DNA of 64,000 bases, taken from NCBI RefSeq assembly GCF_000204055.1, contig NW_006768765.1:808798-872797 (forward strand), in the 5' to 3' direction. The stretch is from Melampsora larici-populina 98AG31. Its lineage: Eukaryota; Basidiomycota; Pucciniomycetes; Pucciniales; Melampsoraceae. Numbering within the stretch: the stretch's first letter is position 1; the number at the start of each line of letters is the position of its first letter. Shown in pieces: positions 11,749 to 24,142 of this stretch. Under the pieces are notes generated by a model. The model worked only from the letters and a program-made list of their open reading frames with translations. It did not search any database and was not told the DNA's origin. The position numbers and the translations under genes are program-made.

Positions 11749-13091
11749 TCAAGGGGAATGGTGGGGGCGGCTATGCCTGGGGTTGGGGTTGGGTATGTAT
11801 TCTTGCAATGAGAGGCTATATATTGCTGTGTTCAAGCTGAACTGATGGGTTTGGGTAAGAAGGGTATGTAGCGGTTGTGAGAATCCATACATATGATACC
11901 CACCTGGAAATGAACCATACATTGGTCTATAAGGTGAATTCAATTGGATGAGACCAGAAATCAAAGGAGTCAAGCATGAGTTTGGGTGAGGGTGTAACCT
12001 TTCATTGAAGGTGGGTAAACCTTCAGAAAGGGTACAAAGCACATGCGGCACTTGTAGGATAGGCCGGGTTGATCAAGCGGCTACCAATCAATTCAAGCTA
12101 TCAGTTGGGCTGTTTCATGATGATAGGATATAATGAAAGGAATGGAAGAGCAGCAAGAAAGGAACTTACATTGCTGTTAGCATGGGTGGGAGGTTCAAAA
12201 TAAATGAATGGGTCATCAAACTCTTCTTTTTCCAGTTTTCTTTCCGTTTCCTGATGCGTAAGTTCTCTTCATCTGAATCTTGGGCTAAATCTACCTCTGG
12301 AGGACCTAATGGTATCTGGAGATGGTTATAATTGCAAAGCAATCAGTACCAAGTTTGAAGTCACAAAAATCTTTGCTTACCACTGGATTTGAATGTATTG
12401 ACTTGTTATCAGCATCTGATACAGAGAGTGATCTGCCTCAATGAGTACCTGAAACCTAAGCTACAAATTAATAAGTAATAAGAGTTATGGAAGGATCAAT
12501 AACAGAAAGGATAGAAGGAAGCAAGATTAGACTCACTCAGACAAAAGGCCTGAAACCCTACGTCCACGGGCTGGTTTGTGAGGTGGTTGAGCCCCTGGTA
12601 GAGAGCCCAAATGTTCATGTTGTTGGTGAACGTTCATGTCCCTCTCATCTTGAGACTCATCAAACAGACCACGGCCCTTAAACACAATAAAAGGGAAAAT
12701 GAATGTAAATGATTGAACAATGGAGAAAGGAATCAACATAAGAATAAAAGAAGACTATTAGTAATTTACTGAGATTGGCTTAAAGTTATGGTAACGGTAG
12801 ATGAGGAGTGTGAAACCATGGTTGATTGTCCACGTGCTGTTCCAAAAGGTGGATGATCACCAGGTAGCAAGACCAAATGTTCATGTTGTCGGTGAACATG
12901 GGTGTCTCTCACATCTTGGACCCCATTGAACAATCCACAGCAAGAGTCAGATGACGGAATGATCATCCCAGCGACTCATCTTGCTGGTGTGACTATGCGA
13001 GAGGAGTGTTGAGGTGCTGGATGACCATTGTTGGTCTTGTATCCAGAAGACAAAAACAATTCAATGGTTGGTTGCTTGGTTAGATTAGACA
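11749..13091 (-). CDS. Unidentified minus-strand multi-exon gene with duplicated motif
   Basis: Possible start ATG at 13091 (MSNLTKQPTIELF...). Several exon-like blocks have good splice signals on the minus strand: 12676-12539 (AAG acceptor, GTGAGT donor), about 12462-12380 (TTTGTAG, GTAAGC) and about 12315-12172 (CTCCAG, GTAAGT), plus an open block at 12051-11749 rich in Pro, Tyr and Gly. The block near 12930-12800 and the exon 12676-12539 encode variants of the same ~36-residue segment (GLF...QD.RD..VH.QHEHL..LPG..PP...ARG), so an exon seems duplicated. An in-frame stop near 12988-12965 suggests decay or an unseen intron. No family is recognised. Confidence 0.3.
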
Positions 13092-13318
13092 TGATTGGAT
13101 GATTTACAACTACGTTGCTTAGCAATTTGAAAGGTCTGAAAGACTAGGTGGAAATCAATCAATGAGATAAGGAAAATGATGGTCAACAATTCTGATATTG
13201 TTAATCAATGGGAAAGTAAGAAATGTGAAAGGGCATATGTACTCACCTAAATATGCCATATGTCTAAACTACGGTTGATGGAAAGTGACCACATTTCAAT
13301 AATTGATGCCAATATTAA

Positions 13319-13511
13319 CACTACCAGCATAAAGTAATTTTCCCAAGTAAAAAATGAATACATTTAGAGCAAAAAATGATTGAAAATGCATTTGATCAGC
13401 ATTAAATCAGCATTAAATCAGCATTATTCAGCATTAAATGAGCATTTTTGATTAAAAATGCATTAAATGTAATCATTTTTTCCTTGGGAAAATTACCTTT
13501 TGCTGGGAGTG
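13319..13511. mobile_element. Small MITE with TAA duplication
   Basis: Terminal inverted repeats of about 50 bp start CACTACCAGCA at 13319 and its inverse TGCTGGGAGTG at 13501-13511. The flanks are TAA on both sides (13316-13318 and 13512-13514). The interior is AT-rich with a run of AGCATTAAAT units (13400-13445). The 3-bp duplication fits CACTA or PIF/Harbinger-type elements. It has no coding capacity. Confidence 0.75.
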
Positions 13512-13849
13512 TAACTGGCACAGGATCCAAGCGCAAGAAAGCCTTCCAGATTGGTAAGATCCACTAAGCAGAAATTGATGGTGGCTGAAGTTGTATAATG
13601 GAAGTCAAAAAGGGCAGATTGTTGAGGTTTGATAGCGGTTTTCCCCCTGTGAGAAGATCTGCCCATCATCTATACATATACATCAATTGATGATGATCAA
13701 TTTCACATCTTAAATAAAGTCATTAATTAGTAATCATTTCATCATACAATTAGATCAGAGGGGTTTTTGTTGGTTGTTTACTATTGTGGGTGTTCATAAA
13801 AGATGATATATATTGATGATGGATATTTTACAGGCTTTTGTTCCCCTTT

Positions 13850-14245
13850 TCTTCATCTTATACCTTTGTCATAGTGTATTCAATTGTTATTAAATTACTA
13901 CATTTGTACCAAGGTCACTTAAATCATCCCCTTCAAATTAATGAGAAATTTATCCATGTGTGATAAGGCTACAAGTCTTCTTTGGGAATAATACTTACAA
14001 CAGTATTGCCAGTAATCTATATGTTTTGTGTCTTTGTGCTTTAGAAATTGGGAATAATACTTATAATAGTATTGAGATCATTCTGTGGTACCTTATCTTT
14101 TTCTCTCTTATCACAAAGTGGTCAGCAAGTGACCTTGTGCTGGTTTCTTTGAAGAAGGCAGTCTTAGACGACTTCTACTTGTTATATATTGGTTGATTAT
14201 CCCTTCTCAGGTGTTTTAAAGCTCTTGTTGAGCTGTAAATACTGA
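13850..14245 (-). repeat. Partial inverted copy of repeat R1
   Basis: The reverse complement of this block aligns with 8010-8405 (start of R1), including the TGACCACTTTGTGATAACAG and CAATACTGTTGTAAGTA words. It puts R1 starts facing outward at both ends of the 8.0-14.2 kb interval, either long terminal inverted repeats of one element or two independent insertions. Confidence 0.7.
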
Positions 14246-15246
14246 ACTGTGCTATGTGATGGCATCTTGCATTGAGAGTCATATATCTTCTCCCTAAATT
14301 CATCCAAGAACAAAAAGGTTCTTTTTTGATGATTGTCTCCAAGAAATTTTGATCTTCTGCATTCAAGGGCTAACAAGGACCACATTTCTTGTAGTTGTGA
14401 GGATTGTGTATGACAGCTCATGTACAATTGTATAGGTGAGTCCAGTGAATGAATGATTGACATGATATGGGCTTGCAGAGTTGTTGACATATGGTATGTA
14501 GACCTTGCATTCCTCAAATTTATAGATGGTGAAGCAGTTGATTGAACAAAAAATCATGAATTGTTTTGTTTTGTTTTCACCTGGCAGATATATTGATCTT
14601 TTTCAAGTGACAGGTGCACTCAATTGAAAGGGCACCCCAGGTAGGTTTCCATGTTATGAATGGCAGCACAACAGTTTGGGCCAGATGTTTAGAAATCCAA
14701 GTCAACTGTGACAACAGTTCTAGCATATGTGATACCCTAACTGATCAAGACAAAAGAATGATCTGAATGAAAAGAAGATGGTCAAGAAAATGATTTATAA
14801 GTTTGATTTCCATATCCAACAAAATAAAACTATAACATCATAATAACTTACACCTAAGATTGTTCAAGGGTGTCAGCTTTGGAACTAAGGTGCACACTGA
14901 TTGAGACAAAAGAACAATCTGGATGAAAAGAACATTGTCAAGGAAATGATTTATAAGTTTGATGAGAGAAAGGGTCCAATAGTAAATCACAAGTAATCTA
15001 CTTAAACATTGTGACTTCATTGACAATCTTACTTAAACAAATGAAGTAAGCAAATAGATTATAAGCGCATGATCTAAGTGACGCGTCAAGAGATTTCACA
15101 TCTCAATTGTACCAACATGGCTGATTCTGTCTCTCATCAAATCAAGACGTGAACGTTATTGGTCTAGGTAAAGAGAGAATTATTGATATGCAGAAATTTT
15201 ATCAAAGAATGGGCTGTAGTACTTAAAATCACAGCGGCAAGGAAGA
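14246..15246. repeat. Gene-free stretch with a degenerate direct repeat
   Basis: A ~90-bp unit around GACAAAAGAATGATCTG...AAAATGATTTATAAGTTT (14735-14805) recurs at 14900-14965. Short open frames on the minus strand (14175-14557) overlap the R1 border and have no support as genes. The last 200 bases form the downstream side of the GMC gene. Confidence 0.4.
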
Positions 15247-17929
15247 TTATCGTGTTTTTGGCTTTGGATTCTCTTTGGCTGATTTTGCTGGGTTCAAGAT
15301 CTTCGATGCTGCAAGCTCAGCGAGTGCGTAGACGGACATTGAAGGGTGTGCGGCGATCTGCGTTGGAAATACACTAAAGAAATTGTAGGATGGAAAAAAT
15401 GTCCTTTAATCAAACTAGAAATTCAATCGAGGATGATGCAGTGAATGAAAGGTTACCTAGCGTCAACAATTCTCAAGTTGTTTACATCATAGACCTTCAA
15501 TTCCGGGTCTACCACGCCACCGAGCTTTCGCGGCAGCATTGCCGCGGTTCCAACTGCATGATCTGAAAATACCAAAATTACACCGGTAGTAAAACACATC
15601 AGTGTGAGATCAAAGATGGCTTGTTCAGTCTTGAAAAACGAACAAGTAGTTGAGGAGCTGTCTTTCACGTGTTTCTTCCAATCTTTATCGCTCTTCACTG
15701 CGGAACCAGGAGTAAATTCTTTTGAAATAACTCCACTCCAAGCTGCATTTGTCATGATCGTTCTGGAATATTTGGTTGCCTTGGCAAGAAGCCAAAGATC
15801 AAAGGGATGGCTAAAATATCCTTCAAGAGGATAAAGAGAAAGTTTCAATATGACACAATCTTCCTCCATCCCATGCACTCATCACACCACAGCTTTGACT
15901 GACCAGGATCTATCAGGGGCGGCTTTGTTGGATCACGGCTACTGATGTGCGATGTTCCGCGTGACAAGGGGTATTGTAGAGAGGTACCTAGCGCAATACT
16001 GGTGTTGATGAATGTGTCAGAATTTTGCACGTTGAGACTTTTAGATCGTGATACTTTTAAAGCACGTACAGGGAAGCATTCGGAGGTTTAGCCGATCCGA
16101 TGAAAGACTGTTCGCAATAGAAGATAATCTCTTTTAGTATGATAATTTGAGGACATGGACCGCTGCAAACTGACCAAGCCTCCGTTTGCGACAATGAATT
16201 CTATAGGGGTTCCATGCAACAGCTGTGCATTGATAGCGTCAAAGATTGGTTGGGGTAAGGTAGATGAGTTACTTTTTAAGATCTTCAAACCTTCATCCAA
16301 TTCTTTTTTGGTTAAAATTCGACTCAATGGCTCATAATCCAAGAGCGGGTTGACCTGAGTCATGATACCATCGCGTTTGTCATTATAGAGCTTCATTTGT
16401 TCGGCCGCATAAGTAGGATTGGTCTGAAGATTGTCTCCAGAGGTGAGACCGTCTTTAAGTTGATAAGTGTTGAAGACCACTGCATGATCTGCCAGATTTG
16501 ATCCGACACCAGGAAGGTCGAGGACAACCGGAATGTCAAACTTCTTCAAGATTGCCGGGTCACCCATCCCACTGCGCTCCAAGATGGCAGGTGTGCCAAT
16601 GGACCCGGCACTCAAGATGACCTCTTTATGGGCCAAGACCTTTTTTTTCGACCCGTGAACTGAGTATTCAACGCCTTGGACATTGACTTTGCCGCCGTCT
16701 GACTTTGATACAATGAGCCGATCAACCTCACAATCCAGGAGGACCGCCAGATTTGAACGAGAAGCAATGGGGAAATCTTGGGCAGAGACAATTGAACATC
16801 AGAAAAGGTGCTACGCATGTCAGATGTCAAAGTTGCACTTACAATAAGCCTTTGCACTTGTCATCCTCTCAGCATTCTCGTCGATTGTCGACGGGAAGTA
16901 GTAGGGACCCTCCAAGGCTCCTTCAAAGCTATCTTGTAGCTTTCGAGCGTGTCTAAGACTCCCAGCCGCCAGAAAAAAACTCTGCACACTTGGAGGAAGA
17001 TACTTTGGAAAAGTCGTTTTCACGGGTCCTTGTGTACCGTGGTATCTGGCGGCAAACGTAAAGTTGGTGGTGGCAGGTGGGGCTATAAACTTTTCAGACT
17101 TTCGGGAAGCTTTATCGAATTCGGCCCATCCCCTACGCATCCGAATGGATCTTATCAGGTTCTACGTTGTGGTCTCATAGGCTAAGGAACGTACCATCCT
17201 GGATTCCCTAGTGATTCAAAAGTATCATAATCCGGACGAGACGCTTTTGTGGCGACCATGAAGTTGATTGCCGAGGAGCCGCCTAAAACCTAAATACGAC
17301 ATTGATGATATAAATCATGATCAAGTTTCTATCGGGCTTTTCTTCGCAATGTGACTCACTTTACCCCGAGGATAAATCATGGTGCGGTTCCCTGCTTGAC
17401 TCAGTGCAACGGTCGTGTAGTTCCAATCAATTTCCGACCGGAAGGTACTACCTGCCAGTGCCAGAAGAATATATTCACAGTGAGTTTTAATACTACTCCT
17501 GCCCCTAGACCAGGTGGATTCTCACCGGTGAGGCTAGGTATAGATATTCCGGTGTTGTTCAGTCCATTTCGGCCTGCCTAGAAATTATCCCAAGATTTAA
17601 TCTCTCCGATCTCGCGCTGTTTATTGAAAAGAAGGAATCCTTTATGCACCTCCAGGACCAAGACCGAAATGTTTTTATTTTCTGAAATCCGTGATGCAAC
17701 TGCCAAACCTAAGAGTGGGTAGGTCCCCGATAGTCAATGTCTATTGTCAATATGTCGGTCTGGTGGTAAAAGATGTATGGTGCGGTTGAAAGTGCTCACC
17801 AGCCGTGCCTCCGCCCACAACGATATAGTCATACGCATCTGTGCTTTCAGATTTCTTTTGAATGGTAGTCGAAAGGAATGTTGATACCAAGATGAGGCAC
17901 AAGGCTGAGCTGAGCGTATTTGACTTCAT
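15247..17929 (-). CDS. Secreted GMC oxidoreductase (aryl-alcohol/glucose-oxidase-like)
   Basis: FAD-dependent glucose-methanol-choline oxidoreductase. I trace 11 exons on the minus strand with consistent phases: 17929-17800, 17708-17650, 17577-17526, 17451-17360, 17289-17195, 17132-16843, 16776-16161, 16037-15904, 15820-15644, 15562-15457, 15373-15247, giving about 625 residues, usual for the family. The exon 7/8 junction is the least certain. Visible landmarks are a hydrophobic signal peptide, the FAD dinucleotide site [45 protein letters not shown], the first catalytic-type His in [11 protein letters not shown] and a second His near the C-terminus (QIAAHPSMS). Start ATG at 17929 opens the signal peptide. 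These enzymes oxidise alcohols or sugars and release H2O2; the substrate cannot be read here. It lies divergent to ALG6. Confidence 0.88.
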
Positions 17930-18636
17930 CGCTTTCAATGATGACTTGTTGTTCTTACACTGAGGTCAATAATGAACAGAAAACCGGATGCTCAGGGAAC
18001 TTCTGACCAAGTGAAAAGGTAGAAATAATTGTATTGAACAAAATCCCAAGTTGCTTATCGCACGCTTCGAGCGCATCGGGGTAAAATTAATGCCCCTGTG
18101 TACGAAGCAGCGTGTTTCATGGGTCGACGATCAAGCCCAGAAGGGTAACGTGAAGCCTTCGATCGCTAGGGGTTTACCAGCGGGAGCAGTTCCAAAGGCG
18201 GTTTTCTGGATCCACCCATGAGCAGTCACCAGGGTTTTGTCACCCCACGTGTATATGCAAGTTTACTGCCGGTCAATGTAGTGTGAGGCTGAAATGCTGT
18301 ACCACAACTGTTGTCGAGCAAGGGGGAACAGGAGAAAACGTGTTCGTCGAGCTCGGAGCTATACTTATCATGTGAGGCTGGGTGTGTTGCAGAATGGTTA
18401 GCTGCTGTTGGCAGGGTCTGGATGCTGAAAGTGAAGGTCTGAATCGACTTGTACTTCCCAGAGGGACTTAGTTAAGTTTGTCTCTTCAACGTCATCACTC
18501 AGAGACTTGTATCAAGTTTTACTGATCCACCTCAAACTTTCAGCTCTTCACAAATGACGATGGCATAATGATGATCACCTAGTTCATTTCATTCCTTCAA
18601 GAATCTCACTCTCATTCTCATCAGTTTCAGCTCAAG
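17930..18636. promoter_or_regulatory. Divergent intergenic region between GMC gene and ALG6
   Basis: About 700 bp separate the two divergent start codons, so both promoters should lie here. No clear TATA box or known operator was found. The composition is mixed, more GC-rich near 18080-18320. The region holds no credible gene. Confidence 0.4.
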
Positions 18637-21600
18637 ATGCTACATTCAACAAGAAACCAAGATCAGGGATCACACTCCTCAAATTCAAACCGACAAGAAA
18701 ACAAACCGAAATCAGAAATCTCAAAACCTACTTATCAACTTCATAAACCTACCAAAAGTTCAACTTCTCATCAATTCACCCCTACTTCATACTCTTCTCA
18801 AGACGCTCGTTCTTCAACTTCAAATCATGAATCTAAATCTAATCAAAAACTTTCTGTGAAACCAAGTAACAGTAATCAAAAGATGACCTCGATCAAACGA
18901 ACCTTAAGAAACGATCCTTTGAAACGTTCTTCTTCTTCGATCTCACTCACAAGTAGTCTCTTAACTTCAATTCCAAGTCCTCCACCTTCATTAGGATTCT
19001 TAAAAGCATCTCGTCTCTTACAACAACAATCAAGCTCACTTCAATCTCGTATGGAAGAAGCTTCTGGCGCAAACTCTCCTCTGGCTCGGCTTCTGAGATA
19101 CTGGAGTTCAACAGGAAAACCTCAACACCAAATCTTGATGTCTTCAATCGCAGTGGTCATACTGGTCAAACTATCGGTTAGTCTAGGTAGTTATAGTGGG
19201 TTCTCGAAGGGTCCTTTGTTTGGAGACTTGGAAGCTCAACGACATTGGATGGGATTAACTCTACATCGTGAGATTTCAGAATGGTATTTTTACGATTTGA
19301 ATTGCAAGTTATTCTTTCTCACTACTTGAGATCATCACAAGCTCGTATGGCAAATTCACAATTTAGAACACAAATAACTGATCTCAAACTCTCCATTCAA
19401 TTCTTGTAGATTGGGGTCTAGATTATCCACCCTTAACAGCATATCATTCTTGGATCCTGGCTCATATCGGTCGGATCTTCAATCCGATTTTTGTCGCACT
19501 CCGACCTCCACATCCCACGTCCGATGATCTCACTGGTTGGGGTGATCTACACGACTCTTTGAAGCATTTCCTACGTTGGACAGTCTTAGGAAGTGATCTG
19601 ATCATTTGGATCCCAGTGGTCTTCATCTACTGTTTCATCACCTACAACACTTACCAATCAGATCACTCATCTTCTCATGCCAGCTCAAGATCGATCTCTA
19701 AAAGTAAAGCCAAATCCACAAACGCTATTCATTCAACTTTGTTATTACTTTTGAACCCGAATTTGATCTTGATTGATAATGGTCATTTTCAATATAACTC
19801 AATCATGCTTGGATTAACGTTGGCTGCGATCGTTAGTTTTCATCTTGATCGTGATTTACTTGGGGCAACTTTATATGTTTGTAGTATGTGTTTTAAACAA
19901 ATGGCATTGTATTACTCACCTGCAATGTGAGTCAAGAGCCGATCAGATCTTCTTATGATATACATCTGATGAATTTCGTTTCTTTCACAGATTTGCCTAT
20001 TTGTTTGGAAAATGTCTCTATTTACGTCATACAACTGGTCTCATTCTGTTTTTCAAGATCGCGATTGTTTCGATCACCACTCTCTTGGTCGTTTTCTTAC
20101 CATTCATCGTCTTCGCTCCATTTCCTAGTACGATTCTTCAAACGATTCATCGGATCTTTCCATTATCTCGTGGTCTTTTTGAAGACAAGGTAGCCAACTT
20201 TTGGTGTGCAATGAATGTGATCATCAAATTTCGAAGTTTGGCAGAGGTCAGTACGTTAGCCAAAGTGGCTTTATTGATGACTCTCTTAGCTGTCTTACCT
20301 GGGATGATCATTGTAATATGGGTGAATTGGAATCTGGGATCTGAAGCCAGAAATGAAGAAAGCGAAACTGAAAAGCCAATGATGAAGAAGATCCCTAGAA
20401 GTTTATCATTAGTACCTTTGAGTCTATTCAATTCATCAATGGCCTTTTATTTATTTTCATTTCAAGTTCATGAAAAGACAATCTTGTTACCCATCTTACC
20501 TTTAATGATGATCATCAGTCAAGAATTTCATGCCACCAATCAATTCGATCTTAATACTGATGGGCAATGGACTGGATTGATTAGTAATGTGGCTTGTTTC
20601 AGGTACGCTCAAGGTTTGTTTTCGGATATTCTGATTGTTTTAGTTCGTTTGGACGAGTTTGTGTCGATAAATTGTCAAAAGTTTGAATTTATGAACTGAT
20701 TTTTTGATTTTTCATTTCAATTTGATTAACTTTGTGATTTTTTTTGGAAAGTATGTGGCCATTACTTCAAAAAGATAATTTACATTGGCAATACGTTACA
20801 TTACAAGTTTTATATAATTATTTAATAGGTTATAATCCGATTAAAAAACTGGCCCAATGGAGTTTTATTGATTATTTAACGATCATAAGTTATGTTTTGA
20901 TAGGATTGATTCATTTGAGTGAATTGATGATTAAAGCACCTGATCGATTACCTGATCTTTATATTGTGATGAATTTAAGTTTAAGTTTTAGTATTTTCGG
21001 ATTAAGTTATCTTTGGTCATTACATAGGTTAATAGAAGAAGGATGGGGATTGATTGGATTTACGAAGAAACCATTGAATTCAAACACCAGACCAACATGT
21101 ACATCATCATCATCATCTACTAAATTGGTATCAAGATCATCAAGTTTATCAAAAGGATCGAAACCTCAACCGGTACCTAGTTTGCATTCAAGAATCGATA
21201 GTATTTCGAATCCAGAAATCAAGTTTATTGAAGAAGAAGAAGAAGAAGAAGAAATAAGTCGAGAAGGAAGTAAAACTAAACGAGCCACCAGTTTACAAGC
21301 TAGACCTAAAAAACCGATCCATTCACTTTTATCGACGAATGAAAGAGGACCGATCCGGTCTAGATCGTTAGGTGGTACTAGTTTGATGAACTCTCAACAG
21401 ATCCGAACGAATTTGAAACTTAAGACTATGATTAGTAGTCCTAGAGCTGATCAATTGATGAATCGGATTCGAAATCGAGTGAATGCTGAACAAGCTGTGA
21501 TTGGTACGACTGGGAGTGGAAGTTCTTATCAGCTGCAGCAGAATAGACCACAACGGATGTTGGTGAAGGAAGAAGGGTATGGGAGAAGATCATCTTTAGG

Positions 21601-22156
21601 TGAAGAGGTTGAAGTTGAACAAATTCAAGCTAATAGAGGAGAAGAAGAAGTGGAAGGAGAAGAAGTGGAAGAGGGAGAAGAAGAAGTGGAAGGAGAAGAA
21701 GGAGTAGGAGAAGAGGAAGAAGGAGAAGGAGGAGAAGGAGAGGAAGAGGGAGAAGAAGGAGAGGAAGAAGAAGGAGGAGAGGAAGGAGAGGAAGAAGAAG
21801 GAGAGGAAGGAGAAGAAGAAGAAGAAGAAGAAGAGATTCCAATTGAAAGGATCCAAACCAGTCGAGAAGAAGAAGGAGAAGAATCGATGAATGATGGAGA
21901 AAGGATGAGTCGAAAGATTGAAGTGGTTGAACAAGATTGGGAGATGGCTTTGAGACAGAGTAGAGAAGGAGCGATTAGAAGAAGAAGAGAAGAATTGAGA
22001 TTACAAGCTAATTTGGCTAATGCTAGTGTTACAGGAGGAACAGGAGGAGGGGCAGGAGGAGGGAGTAGGAAGTTGAGTATGAGTATGAATATGAATTTGG
22101 TGGGTGGATATGTTGATGCATTGGATTTGGTGAATGGACCTCCAAGTAGAAGATAA
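18637..22156 (+). CDS. ALG6: Dolichyl-P-Glc:Man9GlcNAc2-PP-dolichol glucosyltransferase (ALG6) with long acidic tail
   Basis: ER membrane glycosyltransferase (GT57) that adds the first glucose to the lipid-linked N-glycan precursor. Four exons, 18637-19303, 19410-19926, 19991-20602 and 20752-22156, give 1066 residues in one frame. Family signatures: LFGDLEAQRHWM with WYFYDLN across the first intron, WGLDYPPLTAYHSW, IDNGHFQYN, and FSFQVHEKTILL; the LDYPPLTAY form points to ALG6 rather than ALG8. Many hydrophobic membrane segments run from about residue 165 to 700. Two oddities: the first ~150 residues are Ser/Asn/Lys-rich and disordered, and about 360 C-terminal residues after the last membrane segment form a disordered tail with a nearly pure Glu/Gly stretch (about residues 894-960). 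Typical ALG6 is 500-600 residues. Intron 1 begins GC instead of GT. Confidence 0.9.
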
Positions 22157-22586
22157 AGTTGATCAGTGGTTTTTGGTTTTCTTTCTCTGATTTGATTTTT
22201 CATTCATTCATTTAATTTTTATGTTTATTTTTTGATTTTATTATGCATTTGGTTTCACTACGTACAAGATCACTTGATTTTTTGTTTGATTTTTGCCGTA
22301 GATGATGATTTGATTGAGAAGTGTGATGAGTTGATTTGATGGATGTAGAATTTTAAATGAAGTGAGGTTGAGTGAGAAGGATATGTTTATAGATGGTGAG
22401 AATATGTTTATAGATGGATCGATTGATTTGGAGACGTGTCATCGATCAGAAATTAGAATCAGATTGACCGCATATATTTGAGCATCAGCATCAGAATCGA
22501 GTTTGATTTTCAGATTGGATTTGATTTGAGAAGATAAATACAATTTTAGAAGAAAAGTTATTTAAAAAAAATAAAATTAAAACACC
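22157..22586. promoter_or_regulatory. Intergenic region ALG6-CET1
   Basis: AT-rich spacer that must hold the ALG6 3' end and the CET1 promoter. A short GATATGTTTATAGATGG-like unit is repeated at about 22379-22416. A run of As precedes the CET1 start. No other element was recognised. Confidence 0.35.
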
Positions 22587-24142
22587 ATGGAACCAATCAG
22601 AAGCCAATCAACTACAAGTAAATCAACTTCAAGTAAATCACTGGCTTCTTTACTTAATCCTTCTTCACCTTTACCACCTTCAAATCAAATCCATCATTCA
22701 CGTCCATCTAAACGTTTCAAATCAAATTCAAATTCACATTCATCTTATCAATCTAATTCCGAAAACAATTCTCCAAATCTATCTCATCAAAAGCTATCAT
22801 TATCTCATTCAAGACCATCTACTACTTCAACCGATCTTATCAATCCACATCGTAGTGTATCACATCCTATCATCTTATCAAATTCAACTACTAATCCTTC
22901 TATCAGACAAGAATCAGATTCATCTGATTATAATCATTCGATCCCTGAATCTCATCAATCATCTGATCATTCTAGACCTCCTTCCATCACGCCTACTCTT
23001 TCGAATCCTGAACCTCAAAAACCAATCTCTTTATCTACTAATCAATTCATTCAATCAGATCATCATTCAAATACCCATCAAGAACTCCTTCCAGAACCTA
23101 TCAAACCTATTCCACCTAATCTCTCCATGAATCTAGAACCATCTAATCCGTTACAAGGATTAGAAGAATCGATCTTTGGTATCGGAGCATATGATGATTT
23201 TGTAGCATCCATCGGACGGTTTATATGGAAACATGCTAAACCATACTGTGAAAGGAACGAAGGACATTTAATAGAAGTAGAAGCTAAACTAGGCACGATC
23301 AAACCCAAGCATGGAACTGTAGACGAACGAATGTATTTCCCAGTAGAAAACGAATCAGCTTTAATTAATTTAGAGTCTAATCGATTTGAAACTAACATGA
23401 CCGAATCACAACATCGATCGTTTAATGAATTATTAAATCTTAGAGTTATGGAAACTAATGAAGCTCATTATTTGGGATCTAAGATTAAGTATTCACATTC
23501 GAAAGATATTGATGAGTTTTATGATCATCAGATTAGAGTGACTAAATCACAAGGGAATGGAGAAATTAAAGAATCGATTGTTAAGTTGAAATTAGGTTCA
23601 TTGGATATCACTTGTCCTTCTAGATTGTTTGATTTTAGAGTATCGGTGAATCTTGAAAGACCTGGTCAGTCTTTTTCTTTTTCTGTCAATAGAGAGAGAG
23701 TTTCTTTTTTTTTGGAAAATGGAAATCTAATGGATCTTGGGAAATGATTTTGGTTTTTGATTAGCTCCTTTACCACCACCTGATGCTTTACCACATTATC
23801 GTCGAATCAAAGATAGATTATCATACGAACATCAAATTTGTCAAATCGATTTAACTCAAGTCAAAACAGATGATCCCAACGTAAACCCACTTTCTCTCTC
23901 TTTAAACCTCTTCTCTAAGGACCATTCATTCATGTTTTTTTTTGGTTTGGTTTCTTTTTTGGGGGTTTCTGATTTAGGTTAAAGTTCAACATGAATTAGA
24001 AGTCGAAATTAAAGACATTCAAACTTTATTAAACTTGGGATTCCAATGGAACGAAGGTACAGGTGATCCATCTTACTTGATTTATTTAAAGGTTTGGTTA
24101 AATAATGTTAGATTATTGATTCGAAATTCGATTGAACCTTGA
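22587..24142 (+). CDS. CET1: mRNA capping enzyme beta subunit (polynucleotide 5'-triphosphatase)
   Basis: Metal-dependent RNA 5'-triphosphatase of the fungal tunnel (TTM) type, which removes the gamma phosphate of nascent mRNA before guanylylation in the nucleus. Exons 22587-23664, 23765-23880 and 23978-24142 join in frame to 452 residues. The first ~190 residues are Ser/Asn/Pro-rich and disordered, as in yeast Cet1. The catalytic domain shows motif A (LIEVEAKLG, about residues 227-236), a basic segment RRIKDRLSYEHQICQIDLTQV across exon 2, and motif C ELEVEIKD in exon 3; the paired Glu residues of motifs A and C bind the metal. It sits 430 bp downstream of ALG6 on the same strand, with its own promoter expected. 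Short introns follow the local GT-AG pattern. Confidence 0.9.

Noticed and set aside
21596..22203. Long minus-strand open frames rich in Ser, Pro, Leu and Phe
   Set aside because: They are the complementary reading of the Glu/Gly-rich tail of ALG6; low-complexity GAAGAG repeats leave the opposite strand open.
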